The position numbers and the translations under genes are program-made. Positions 23,201 through 36,200 of a stretch of DNA of 64,000 bases are shown here, piece by piece. The notes under the pieces are model-generated. The model saw only the letters and a list, made by a program, of their open reading frames with translations. It searched no databases and was not told where the DNA came from. This DNA is from Cornus controversa. Taxonomy: Eukaryota > Streptophyta > Magnoliopsida > Cornales > Cornaceae. How positions within the stretch are numbered: the first letter of the stretch is position 1; each line of letters opens with the position of its first letter. The stretch lies in the NCBI GenBank assembly GCA_026545225.1, contig CM048845.1, positions 121,523,033 through 121,587,032 on the forward strand, read 5' to 3'.

Positions 23201-26200
23201 AAAAGTAGCGTATTAGTACATTTTTGGGTTTATGTACTACTTGTGTTAAATGGCTTAAAAAAATTCAATAAAATCGGTAAAACTCTATTTTATTGAATCA
23301 TGTTGTAAAAAGTAGCGTATCAATACATTTTTGGGTTTATGAGCGAGATTGTCTGCGACTGCAAACCATGGTTTCTACACTCAGATGCATCATAGTGCAG
23401 TCATGGCATATTATTTCAGTCATATGCATTGGGATAATTTTATGTTGCTATTAAAAAGTCTATGTAATGATGACATTTGAAACACAAGGCTGGGATTGCA
23501 AATGTTTGCCTTTCCCTATTAGTCGGATTGTAATTAAAAGCCCGGGCTGCCAAGCGTTCTCTCTCAAGTCTAAGAGCAACTACTTTATGCAAATAATGCC
23601 AAAGAGGTTTATGCTCAGTCCGTCGCTTCAAACACCCTCAATTAACGGATACTACATTACATGGCCTTTTCTTTATTCATTTGATCAGTTTGTGTTTCCT
23701 CATAGTTTCATTTTTGAAGACTCTACTGAAATTGCTTTTTCATACCATACTTTTGTTTTGTTATTTATAAATGTGTTTTCCTTGCTGAATTATTCTTGAA
23801 CTTATGTAGACTGATATGAGACATGTGTCGTGAGTTTCTTACTTGATATCATATGTATAGCTCCACATTCAATATTATTGGTGCTGATACACATGTATAT
23901 CAGAAACAGTAGAAATAAGCCTTTCTTTTAGTTACATGACAGTTTTAACTCTTTCACCGATTCTATACTTTTGGTTTTTCCAGGTATGACTACTCTGGCT
24001 ATGGACAATCAACTGGAAAGGTTGGATGCCTAGCTTTCCATTTGAACATTATTAAGAATGGAAATATATCCGTCTTTTGTTGATAATACTTCCTTAGGAA
24101 TATTCTTGTATTCCTTTTTCTGTTTAGTTGTCCTTGTTTAACTTCAATGCTTGCACTCGTTTTACATTGTTGTAGGTTTATATTCTTTTGGTATGATTAA
24201 CCCCTCTTACATGAAAATAGGCAGGATCATATAAGAGTTGTATGATTGACATTCCTCTGAATCTTATAGATTATATTGCTCCATCAGTTCCAGAAAGAAA
24301 AGTACCATCCTGAAAATGTCAATTGTACTGTACAATAGCTTAGGGTGATACCTATGTTCAACATTGCCAACATTGTCTTACACAAATCTTTACTCTCTTT
24401 AGCATGGTAATTTATTTAATCCAAGTAAGATGCAAGGTGTAGACCTCAAGCTTCTCTCAAGGTACTGCTAAGGTCAAATGCATGTTCACAACTGTGGCTT
24501 GACTTCAATATGAGGCATGCAGTCCATATAATAAATATGGTATAGCGATTGACATCTCAAACTAAGTAGCATTTCAATTTTATATTCATATTATTTATAC
24601 ATGCACAGATTCTTACCGTTTCTTTCTTTCTTTTTCTAGAAAGTTTGATTTTTGTTTTTTTCTCCTTGTGATTTTTTACTTAGTGAGAACTCTTAACCAA
24701 TATGAACTAATAAAGACACATATATATAAATATATATTTATATACACACAGATATCACTTACTTTCAGATCAAGTTTCTTGGAATGAATTTCTTGGTAAT
24801 TGCAGAGTGCTTCATGTTGTGAAGATTGTGTTTTCAGGCTTTATGGCACTTGGTGGTGTACCAACAATCAGATAAATTTGTCATCATTGTTTCCAACTTT
24901 TGTTATGCACCGACTTTGGCGCGTACAAGATTTTCTAAGTATCTTCTTAATATACAACATGCTACACAAATAATTGCTATGATATATACATGTATATAAT
25001 AGAGAGAGAGAGAGAGAGAGAGAGATTCTTCGTAGCAAATAAAACTGTTGTTTGATGCATTATATTATTTCTTTCATAGCCTATTGATTTGAGAACATTA
25101 GTGATTAGGAGTCAAAAACCGGATTCTAATGTGGCAGAATGTTTCACTTGCAAATAAATTATTGGTTGGCAGATTGCTTGGCTGTGGACTTCTTTAGAGT
25201 TACACTAGTCGGATATTCCCCTTGTCACTGTATACTGTTGATTATACCGTAACAATCATCCTTTTTTTCCTTTGAAACAGCCCACTGAGTGTAATACATA
25301 TGCAGACATCGATGCAGTATATAAATGCCTCAAGGAGCAGTATGGGGCTAAAGATGAACAATTAATATTATATGGTCAATCTGTTGGTAGTGGTCCAACC
25401 ATTGATCTTGCTTCCCGTACACCAAACTTGAGAGCTGTGATACTGCATAGTCCTATACTTTCTGGGATGAGAGTATTGTATCCTGTCAAACGTACATATT
25501 GGTTTGATATTTACAAGGTAATATCATTATATTGGTTCTATTTCAAATGCCTATAATGTTTGGTAGGTAAAGCTCACTTCTTTGTTCATTTCAGAATATT
25601 GACAAAATTGGTCTGGTGAGCTGTCCTGTTCTGGTAATGCATGTAAGTATAATTATAGAGATTACAGTTTCAACTTCTTAAGTCTACTTTTCTTCTTCTG
25701 CCTCCTTCCTCTCTCTCATATAAAAAATCCCGGAATGCACAATGGAGAAGGTATACAATGGAGAAGGTATGGGGTCATACTTGGGAATTGTAATCAATGC
25801 TAAGTAGAAGTTTTGCCAAAACTTATACTTTCTATAATTTTGCTAATTGAACAGAACCTCTGCCTCTGCATAATTAATTTCTATAATTTTGCTTGTGGAA
25901 ATCAGTGATTCTCTCTATATCCACCTGCAGGGGACAGCAGATGAAGTTGTTGATTGGTCCCATGGAAAGCAGCTTTGGGAGCTTTGCAAGGAAAAGTATG
26001 AACCCTTATGGCTGAGTGGGGGTGGACATTGCAATCTTGAGCTCTATCCAGAGTTCATTAAACATCTGAAGAAATTTGTCCTGAGTCTTGGCAAATCAAA
26101 AGGTGCCACAAATGGTTCTAAGAAAGCAGCGGTAGACACTGACAATCAGAGCAAACCATCTGAAAGTGGTACTTCAGATACATTCGACTTGTGCCTGGAC

Positions 26201-26332
26201 CTTCCAGAAGTTTCAAGAAACAGTTTAGATAGCCGACTTGAGAAGTCTAAAAAGTCAAACAAGCCGGAAAAGTCTCGGATGAGCACTGACCGAGTTGACA
26301 GGTTTAGGCGAAGAAAGGGCTTAATCTGGTGA
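20289..26332 (+). CDS. ABHD17-type alpha/beta hydrolase
   Basis: Five exons: 20289-20599, 23984-24020 (37 nt), 25281-25517, 25595-25642 and 25931-26332. All borders are GT/AG and phases close exactly on 344 aa. It belongs to the ABHD17/bem46-like serine hydrolases; animal ABHD17 proteins remove S-acyl groups from membrane proteins, while plant members are largely uncharacterised. Seen are the oxyanion strand [12 protein letters not shown] (about residues 75-86), SGYG after the small exon, nucleophile motif GQSVG (Ser150), Asp215 in GTADEVVDW and His244 in GGGHCNLE. The whole triad is intact. The last about 90 residues are a basic, Ser-rich, probably disordered tail ending RRRKGLIW. The N-terminus MGG could be N-myristoylated. 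Intron 1 is about 3.4 kb and contains an Au SINE. Confidence 0.95.
21240..21660. repeat. AGCTCAAGCTTG-type repetitive stretch
   Basis: Dense short repeats of GAGCTCAAGCTTGGCTTG, GCTCGAA and TCGAACA words. They resemble the GAGCTCGAGCTCG dispersed repeats common in plant introns. No coding signal. Confidence 0.5.
21686..21846 (+). repeat. Au-type SINE in intron 1 of the ABHD17-like gene
   Basis: This tRNA-derived SINE reads GTGAGCC, GGCAACGTTAAGGTTG, then a pol III B-box-like GGTCACGAGTTCGAATC, TAAGACTGCATACATCTGACC, CACAGACCCC and CTCGTGCACTGGGCT. That order and wording are characteristic of angiosperm Au SINEs. Orientation is the same as the host gene. Confidence 0.85.
23130..23341 (+). repeat. 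107-bp tandem duplication
   Basis: Two nearly identical copies, 23130-23236 and 23237-23341. Each starts CTACTTGTGTTAAATGGC and ends TTTTGGGTTTATG. A few substitutions separate them. They lie in intron 1 of the ABHD17-like gene. Confidence 0.9.
25000..25025. repeat. (GA)n microsatellite in intron 2 of the ABHD17-like gene
   Basis: A pure AG run of about 25 bp. It is not near a splice site. Confidence 0.85.
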
Positions 26333-29300
26333 TTACTGCTGCTGTTCACTAATACTCACTTGAGGAAGTAATTTATTCAACTGTTGGCATCAGCTCCAAC
26401 TACAAATTTACCTTATTGAGTGTGATTCATTATATGAATAATCGAAGCCATGTGTATGTTCAGAAGGATAAATCACAAAGGTAAGGAATCTTGCATTTCG
26501 ATCCACTTCTTTTTTTCCCGTCTGTACTATCAGCAACCTCATTTCGATATGAAGATCCTGTTAGTTTCAAAAGTCAATGTGTAGTTGAACCTCTAATTAT
26601 TGCTTGCTGCATTCTGTCACTGGACGTCTACTAATGGAGGAAAATTGTAGGCAATACAAGTTATTCAGACCACAAACCATTGTTTGTTGTTTGTGAAGCC
26701 ATGTGAACAACTCTTTTATTTCTTTTCTTTTTCTTCTTCTTTATAGTTTATAGCAGTAGCAGCAGAAGTTTTTAAGGTATCCTCAAGTATTTCTGACCAT
26801 GAGCAACAGGAAGTTTTTTGTACTCTCCTCTGATTTGGTGTAAATTAGCAGTATGCAGATTCTGAGATGTGTATCACTACTAATCTCGGAAATATTATTT
26901 AGTTGTATTTATGTGCTTTTTGTAAATGGTGAATTGTGATTGATTATGATTTTGAAACCTTAAAAATGGTAAGAAAAAACCATTTATGTATATCTTCTCT
27001 ATTGCAGTTGTGTTGATGGCATGATTCAATTAACAAAAAAAACAATGAATTTCCTTGCTAGTAATTGGGGGAAGAAAGGGTAATTAATTGAATAATTGAT
27101 CACACATCAAACTACCAAAACTAGTTAGACTGTGACTTTTAAATGGATCAAATGAGTTACTGTAAACTGTAAGCAGTTAAATAGAACTAATACATGACAA
27201 TCTCAACATCCCGGTAACTTGAATACATTCTTTGACGCCATGAGAGAAAAGTGATGCTTACGTACACCAAGAACAGACTGAGCCTGAGGGCACTAAATGG
27301 GCACCATATGAGAGAGAGTGAACTGAGACGCATTAGTCATATATGTAACAGAGATTGTTGACTGCACCAATAAAAAGAAATTCAAAATGAAGAAAGCTCC
27401 AAGTGGAGGCGGCCAGGAAAGAAAAAAATGTATTCTGTAATAACGAGATATGAAGATCATGCCATATGACTATGTGACCCAAAATAGAGAGAAGTAAGAA
27501 TTCAGAATGAACCAAATCTTCTTCAAATAGGATCTGAACCTACAAGCCAGTCAACAAACAACTGGTAGCTATTGAATCGCCCCATCTTGGGATGAGGTTT
27601 GGTTTCAAACCATGGTTCAGGCAGGAAAAGTATGTCACAAGCTATGTCCTCCGATAGTCCACATGGGTTGATGAGCATATTGAACAGTTTTTGTGGCTAA
27701 GAGCCCTCACCCACTGAGCTAATAGCATGTAACAAGAGCATCCCACTGGGGGCCTGATATGCCAAAAGCAAGAAAAGCTCCATTCCACTCCTTTTTTTTG
27801 GCTCCCATGTCCCTTTAATACAAAAGTAGTTGGGAAAAGGCTTTGTTGAGATGAGTGGAGTCCCTTTGATGCAAAACTGTCATGCATCCAGCCCTAAATA
27901 AATGTGAAAAGATCGTTGATTTGCGGTGATCCAACCAAACTAGATGAATTCGATACACAAATTAGAAACTTTAAGAAGCATGCATGAGTTTTAACAAGTT
28001 TCCGATCATTAAATTGATGCAAACAGGTTGGAGATTGAGTCATTATGTAGTGCACATGAATTCAGCAATACTACTACTAGTTTGGCATTTTAACTCTACA
28101 ACTATGACAGATGAAATAGATTACAGAACACTAGAAACAGATTATCTACAAGACAAATAAAAATATGCATGGAACAGACAGTGGAACAGTAAAAGCCTTG
28201 TTCATATGGCCAATAATCATTTTGTGCAACAGTTCCATCCATATATTGAAATTAAACATGCATGCATACAGGGTCTGTGAATTTCTGTGGCATAATAGAT
28301 CACTAAGACATCAATGGAAATCATATAAAAGTATCATCATTAGTAACAAGCAAAGAAAGATGGTCATCATTAGTAACAGTGAGAACTGAAAGTCTGTTAT
28401 TTGACTTGCCGGGGAAAAATACAAGTCTGTTATTTAACTGAGATAAACTATGATATATAACCACTGCCATAGTCACGTCCCACATCCATTGACAGCCAGA
28501 AAATGATTTGAGAGGGTGCGCCCTTGAAAAATAATAAGATAAAAAATAAATAAAAAAAATTTCAAACTACCATAATAAACAAAAGAACTTTAATATTAAT
28601 TGATATTTTGCTTAAAAATTGTTCACACTTCCATTTAGATTATTTTTCAATAAATACTTCAATTATTATCAAGGTTCGTATTAAAAGCAACCCAAATTGA
28701 AAGAATTTTAACAAGAGTTGTGTATGCTCTTAAATTTTCTTATTTTAAAAGATAATACAAATTGTGAACTCATATATTTGATATGATTAATCTTAAATTT
28801 GTTTGGTACACCAAGATAAATTTAAGCTTTTCTTATCGATCATACTATGATATTATTGTTAGAAAAACTACATTTTAATGTTCAAAACTTGTTAGAAATG
28901 TGTTTTGAAGTATCTGAGAAATATCTAAGAAGTATCAAATACAATACATGATAGAAATAAAAAATATATTTTAAAATTATGGATACGTTTAAAAAGTATC
29001 GGACACGTATCTGCGAGTATCCAATACGTATCAGTATCCGATACAGCTACGTTACTATTGTAGAAGTATTTGTGCTTCTTAGGTTATACAATGTATCAAC
29101 CTCAGAGTTCATAATGATACACCTAGTATTGAACTAAATTTTTTATTAAGAGATTAAAAGATCTTATCATGATAAATATTTATTTTACTGTTTTTAACAG
29201 ATTTGCTATTCCTAAACAATCTATTAGTACCAAACCAGGTTTTTCCTTGATTTATGCAATAGCATCATTAATTGAACTTTTTCTTCATCGTCACAGATTC

Positions 29301-31157
29301 TTGGTGACAAATTCAGAAACCCATAGTATGTAGAACTGAATAAAAGGAGGAACAGGAAAAGTACCCTGAAAATCAAAAAGTGCAATTGAATAATGAAATA
29401 TAAAATACACTGCAACAAAAATAAGTATATATTTAAATAATTTGCAACTTCTTATTAAGCTATAAAGAATGAATCAGATTACGTACATATAGCCAACAAC
29501 ATATTTGCCTTTTTTTCTGATATCAATGTTGTTCATCAAGGGCTATCAGATATTATTTTGACTTGTTCTTCAAAGAAAATAATTCATCGACTTGTTGGTA
29601 TTTATCTTTGGTTGGGTTGAACCAGTATCTCATCTTTGAGTAGGGAAATCGATCGGTGACCAAGCCGGAGTTTGAGAGATGGCAATCAATTTTCGTGTTT
29701 ACAAAAGGTTCCTCATAGAGTAAGGGTTTTTGGCAGGGGAGGGAGCGTGAATGCAAATTCTGCAACAGATGGAAGCTTCAGACGCCATCTTGACAAGGTT
29801 GCTGCATCTGTCATGGTGACAAATACAGAACATAGGAAATTGAGTTATTCAGGAAACTATTGGAAACAATTCAAATGAAGGGGGAGAACCAAGCTGATTT
29901 TGCCAAGTGAAAGAAGCAATGAATATTTAGAAAGGTCAAAAATAAAATATCGCAACATAATATGTTAATTATTGGATTAAATCCCACAAAGTTAGAGAAA
30001 TCTAGGATATAAAAAATTATTAAAACAAGCTGGTATTTGTTTGTTTTAAAAATTATTGAGCTAAATCTAAAAAAAATGAATTTAAGGAAATTATTCGATG
30101 TTAATCCTATAGGTAGTGTTTTTGTACTAATTGGTAGGTAGGTTCCAGTCCTTTTCTAATGTTTCAAGTTAGTGAAGATAATAAACACATTCTTAATGTA
30201 GATGTGACTAATTATGGGTACTGTACTTGCCCACAGCTGGACCACAAATTACTTGATCTAGTAATTTTCCATATTTCAATGGTAGTTTGGATAAAATGAC
30301 AAGTGATTACTGAAATTGTTGAGTCGTTACTAAAATAACTTGCATAATATTTCCTAATCACCTACACTTAATTAGGTAAGAAACAACCAATTGTCAAGTG
30401 ATATATTGAGTCAATGAGGTTATGGTCAAACACTCACTGAAAGCTGTCTGAGAGCAGTCTTGTTGCGGTAGATGTCTTGCATAAGAATTCACCAATAACA
30501 CTTCAAGCATGGGAAAGCTCAATCCGTCTAACTTGTGCTTTGAGGGACACAAAAGATCTTGTACGTCAAAAATTATATTGATCAAGGACCAAAATCCCCC
30601 AAGTCAAAAAGGAGGAAGAAATTTCAGCTCACATATCTATTTCTGGTATTTTTGCCTATAACTGGAATAACTCCAGATCTAAAGTAATTGACCAAGGTTG
30701 TTGCAACAAACACTACGGTACATGTTAACATAAACAAACGGAACATTCCTTTGATGTCTGCTATAAGATCTCTAGTTTTGGGCATGTAAAACTATGTCCT
30801 AATCGTGGCCAGTATTCTAAAGTCAAATTCTTGAGTGTGATTTGTCAAACATAATCACTACCTAACAATTTCCAAAGCAGCATATGCTTGACCTCACGAC
30901 AGCATAGGGACATTAAGGAACACCATAGCACATATTTGAGGCAACCCTTTAGACAAGTTAGCTCAGCCGTGGCAGTCTCTCAGATAAAAAAATCAGCCAG
31001 AATTTGTTGACAGGTTTTAAGATGCCAATACTTACCCCTGTTTGAAGGGTATTCGGTGACTGAGAGGTTAGAAATTATTCTCCAGTCACATATCCACATC
31101 CTTTTGTCTGTCAAATTAAGCAGACAAATAAGGAGGATCCATGGCATGATTCATTGG
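26333..31157. other. Convergent intergenic region
   Basis: This lies between the ends of two converging genes and includes their 3' UTRs. No gene is firmly supported. A stretch at 29224-29880 on the minus strand has two open segments, 29224-29360 (preceded by TTTTCAG) and 29553-29765. They read like weak exons but match nothing I recognise. A palindrome-rich patch of GTATC/GATAC words is at 28980-29045. Confidence 0.5.
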
Positions 31158-33207
31158 CTAGTTCATGCTTGTGACTTTCTCAGATTCTCTTTGATCAACT
31201 CCTCTGATCTTAAGTAACTCTGCCTGGAAATTTAAAAAAGGAAAAAGAAAAGTAAATTTGTCAACAAGTTCTATCACGTAGTAAATGAATCAAGAAATGT
31301 GGTTAAACTATTCACTGATGAGCAGGGCATGGACCAAAATTGGCATTTCAAATAAGGAAAATTCAGGAACCTCATCTTAAGGTAGTCAGATAATCACAGG
31401 CTTATTTCATTGTGGTTATTCCATCAAGCCTGTTTATACTAGTTTAGAAAGGTCCAGTAGGTAAAATTCACAAGCAATTTTTTAAATATAAAATTCCAAG
31501 GCATTTTCTTTGACAGCAATAGTTTAGAGGCTCACCAGTTTGAGTTTCAAATCAGAGATTGCCTTCTGTCGCTGATACGCAATAAACTTCAGTGACTGAT
31601 GCAAAAGGAAAAAAAAGGGAGAAATGCTCAATTTAATCCCAATAACCATATGGTAGTACACTGATGAATATATGTATGTTGTTCAACAAAAATGAGAAGA
31701 ACTGAAATGGTGAGAGAACAAAAATAGCTTTAACTTACTCCAATTCTCTGCATTTCAAGAGACCTGTTCAATGCTTCTCTTTTGGTCAGAAGATTCTGAG
31801 GCACCGACTTAGGAGGACGTCTGTAATTTTTACCTCGGTAAATAATTATAGCATGACCTTCTTTCATCTTGTCCACTGAAACTAGTACTCCGCCAGTTTC
31901 TGCTTCAAGCATTTTTGCAGTATAAATGACCTGTGAAAGCATTCTCTGCATTGTAATCACCTTGACTATTTCTCTGTGCTTCCAGTGCTGATGTAGGCCT
32001 TCTATCACACCATCAAAAACCCCACGCCTTCCTGAAGACCAACATTGAAAAAAAATATTGACATGCCATTCACTTTTCACCAGAAATCTCTTTTTGTTCT
32101 TTTGATAAATACATTTGACCAGAAAAATATATCTAGAAAATCAGGCAGCAATGGCTAATAGCAGCACTAAGGCTCAGTCTACTTCCCAGGGTACCGTTTC
32201 CAGAAATGAGGTCCATATTTCCATTGGTGAATGACATCTACCTAAGCATCTGGACAAAAGTTAGGAAAGACGGATGATTTGTTGATGGGTTCATTACCTT
32301 CACTGTCTGGAAGGGATTTCAAAGTTCCCAGTTCCACTTCAAGATTTGGGACATGATAGAGGCTTCCCATCAAAGCAATAGCCCTAGACCAAATAAACAA
32401 CCTTCCTAAGAGAAATTAGTTTCTAGCAGTATTGTTTCAGTGCTTCTCATGCTTTGACATTATTGTATCCGCTTGAAAACTTGTTTTGATCTCTTTACCT
32501 AATTTAGTGATGTTCAGGGTAATATATATGAAATCCCTTCTTATATAATCAGGATGAGATGATCTGTGCCACTTTGGATCAACACCATGAGATGGAGATG
32601 CAATGCCAAACAATTATTATTGTGAAAGAAATTGTACTACAATCTCCAGTTCATAAAGTCATTGGTTCTCCTATTAAAAGCCTCAAATTTGTCAAAATGG
32701 TGATGGATGACAAGTCAATTGTACCTCAATTTTGTTCAAGTGGTGGTGAACAGAGTCAAATATTCTATTTATCCAATAAGAGATTGTCCTAGGTTGCCGA
32801 AGAAATGGAAACTCTATGAATTTCTTCCTCTTAAGTGATAGCCAAAACTATCCTGAGAGTGAGTTCAATGTTTGTACTGCAGATCAGTTTGCTATTCTTG
32901 ATATTTCCTCGACTTGTTCTCTATTTTCAGAATCAGAAAAAAAAAAATATTCTATTATTTCTCGTCGAAGAAGAAAAGAAAATGTTATGACTAGTTTGAT
33001 TCTATACAAGTTTTTCTTCTTCTTCAAGACTAATTATATACAAGATGAGTGCTCTAAAAGTCGAGTAAAAATATAAATATGAAGACAGATACCAACAGAA
33101 AATCGGAAAAGATCATGGAAAAATAATTTTCTGACCGGCAGCCACACATCCCTTAATCATATAATCCTGAAACATTTGACATAGTGCTATGGATTGTGGT
33201 TAGAATG

Positions 33208-33239
<32 letters not shown>

Positions 33240-36200
33240 AGATTATTGTGGAAAACAAGAAGTAGTGACGAGAAAAGAACAGCATGGTTATATTTTAGTC
33301 AGATAAAAAAGCAGGGTAATATATTGACACTGCATAATCATAGCAAAATATAACAAATGTAGATGAAGAACAATAACCAAAGAAATAACTTTTTCTATAA
33401 TCTTACCAAAAAGAAAAAACCTTTTTCAATCATCAAACTGAATGAGCCATATCCTGGGAAAAAGAAATCGCTAAAGAAATATCATAACCTAAAACCGATC
33501 AAACTACTAGAAGATGGAACTAATTTTGACTCGGTGATATCAGGCTGTTTACCTTTTTTTTGAATACCTAGAGTTGAGACTACTGAACTCTAAGAGAAAA
33601 AGTAACAAAATAGATGAATATTTCAGGAAAAGAAAATACAGACCACTTGCTTACCAAGCACAAAACTGCTATCCATCTTCAATCCTATCTTTCGAAAACA
33701 TTCCCTCTCCTCTTCTGATATCATTTCCTGGTCTGTGTCCTGCTCAGAAGGTCTCCATGCAGAATTTAACTTTAGTAACTCGTTTGCTGATCTCTCTATC
33801 TTTGATTTAAGCTGCACAATCACACACATTATAAATGCTTCTTTAAACTTTAACCATTAGAATGCAAAATGAAACTAGAAGACAACTTAAATCTTACAAT
33901 GGAAAGCTTGCGCTCTTGACTTCTCAGTTCTTTTACTAATCTCTCTTTTTCAGCTTCCAACTGAAGCTCAACCTCCCTATTTTCATTTTTCAGGTCCCCA
34001 CATTCTGACTGGATATCCTGGAATTCTGATAAAGTTCCGGCTGTGCCAATGTTCACTGTTGCTTCATCAGTTGCATAAAAAGTTTCAATTGCTTTAAGGC
34101 GTAAAGCTTCTTCCTGAAGTTGGCACCTTTTAAGCTCCATTTCTCTCTCTGCTACTATATTTGCAACTGTCGGAGGGAGAAAATCTTTACCTCTATAAAG
34201 TATTATAAAAAACTTGTTACGCAGTAACAGAACTCCTCCTGTGAGACACTGCATAATAAGATATTGATGTTAAAGTATGTATATCTTTACAGACAAAACA
34301 TATACTCGCAATATGACAAGACACAACTTCATACGGTGAATGTTCATAATTGTATTTATTTTCTATTTCGCTGACTACAACAACATCAGTAATTATATTT
34401 CTTTTCTGTTTATATTGTGAATGTTCATAATTATATTGACATAATTCCAACAATGATAAAAAAAATTCTAAGTAGTACAAGCTCTACAACAGAGATCTGT
34501 GTTTGTGTCTGGCACTTCCTGGACATATAATAGCAAACAGAAGGTAAGTTCAAAGTGAAAATCCAATTTTGGAGATACAGCCAACACAAGGTGGATGTGC
34601 GTTGGGAATGTTGAGCTACAACCTTTCTTTCTTAATAGAATAAAATTGCAACTTCAAAGGAAAAAAAAAATCATGATTAAGCTTTAGATGCAAGGAATTA
34701 AGAACTTGGACTAATTTAAATGAAAGACCCGAGAATAACAAGTAAGGGTTCACTGTAAGGATATATGTGTGTGTGTGTGTGTGTAGTTGTATTTGAATTC
34801 TCATTGCCATGAATTCACTTTGCCCATGTCACATTATCATTAAATATACATATACCAGAGTATTACATACAGTACTATCATACTTTCGTGTCCATGTCTT
34901 ATTTTCAATTGAATTTGTTGTGTCAGCAAGTCGAAATTGTGTAGACACGTACACATATGTGATTCAACCACAAAACAAAAAAGCAGTTGTAATCACGGAT
35001 AAAATTGATTTTCACATGAGCAACATTTAATGGATGAACTACCTTGCCCAAGATTCCTGGTCACATATATGCCACTGATGTCACACAACGATGACACTCT
35101 TAGGCAAGCTTGCCAATAGAACAAGTACAGGTCACAACAAGTAACAAATGAATTATATAAGGTCATGAATCTCAAGTATCTATAGCCTGAAAATTATCCT
35201 TGTAATGACATAATGACACTTGCCTTGAGCTCATATGCCATTTGCTCATTGCTAGTGTTGAGACTTCCACATTTCACAGCAATTTTTGCTATATGACATT
35301 TCTCCCACAATTTTAAGATGGCCGCAGCTAAGCCTTGAAGTTTTCTGTTTCTCCCTTCAGAAAACATGAGGAAATTAGTAAAGGAACCCGGACATCAATT
35401 CTATTAGAGAAATCATATTCTATTTTATATAGTCAAATATATTTGACATCAATTCAGGAAAAAAAAAATACATATTTGACATCACGCCCAAATCTTATAA
35501 TTATTCCCACAACATTTATATGTATATGCCTAGTACAACCATTATTTTCTTCTCCCATTTTCCTTCAAATACTAAATAATTGTGATCATTAATTAAAGCA
35601 TACGTTTTGCTATGATTTGTGGCAACTACACAAGTTTCAAGTTTGCAGAAAAAGGCCAATCCAACAAATCAAGACTCAAGGGTACTTGCTCAAAATAATA
35701 TTGATACAAATGATAGTAGTAGCAGTAGCAGCAGTAGTAGTAAATAGAAACAAGTGCATAGCCATACATCTGTGTTTTTAAGAATTTAGTGCATCAATCA
35801 TATATATTCAGTGTCAGTTTGCTTGCAAAAGAACCAATGATGATAAAATAATGGTGAAAACAATAATTATTTAAGAAGGATTTCTTTCACAAAAATGCAT
35901 CACACCCTCGTACAGTTGTACATTTGCAAGAGTTTTTAGGTAAATTATGGTGGATTACTTCATGAATGTCCACACTGTTGGACATGAATGGACATATACC
36001 ATATCCAACTCCAAGTGTCCAATACATCAATTTCCAAGAGGAAGAAGTGTCCTACATATCAGAAGATTTTTTCCCCCCTCTGATGGGAGAAAAAAAATAA
36101 GGATTACTGTACACAACCTATGGTACAAGTATGCATGAGACCAAGATTTTCTCCACTAAAAGAAAGCATAGAAGTGGAACTAAGGTCATCAAGTATCATT

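Noticed and set aside
23130..23341. Possible CRISPR-like direct repeats; also 50577-50850
   Set aside because: Tandem duplications in plant nuclear DNA without unique spacers. No cas genes; not CRISPR.
32290..32385. Exon-like segment in CRS1 intron 5 with AG and GT borders, reading [19 protein letters not shown]
   Set aside because: The flanking exons join perfectly without it. Including it in phase gives an immediate TGA. It could be a poison exon, but there is no evidence beyond the borders.
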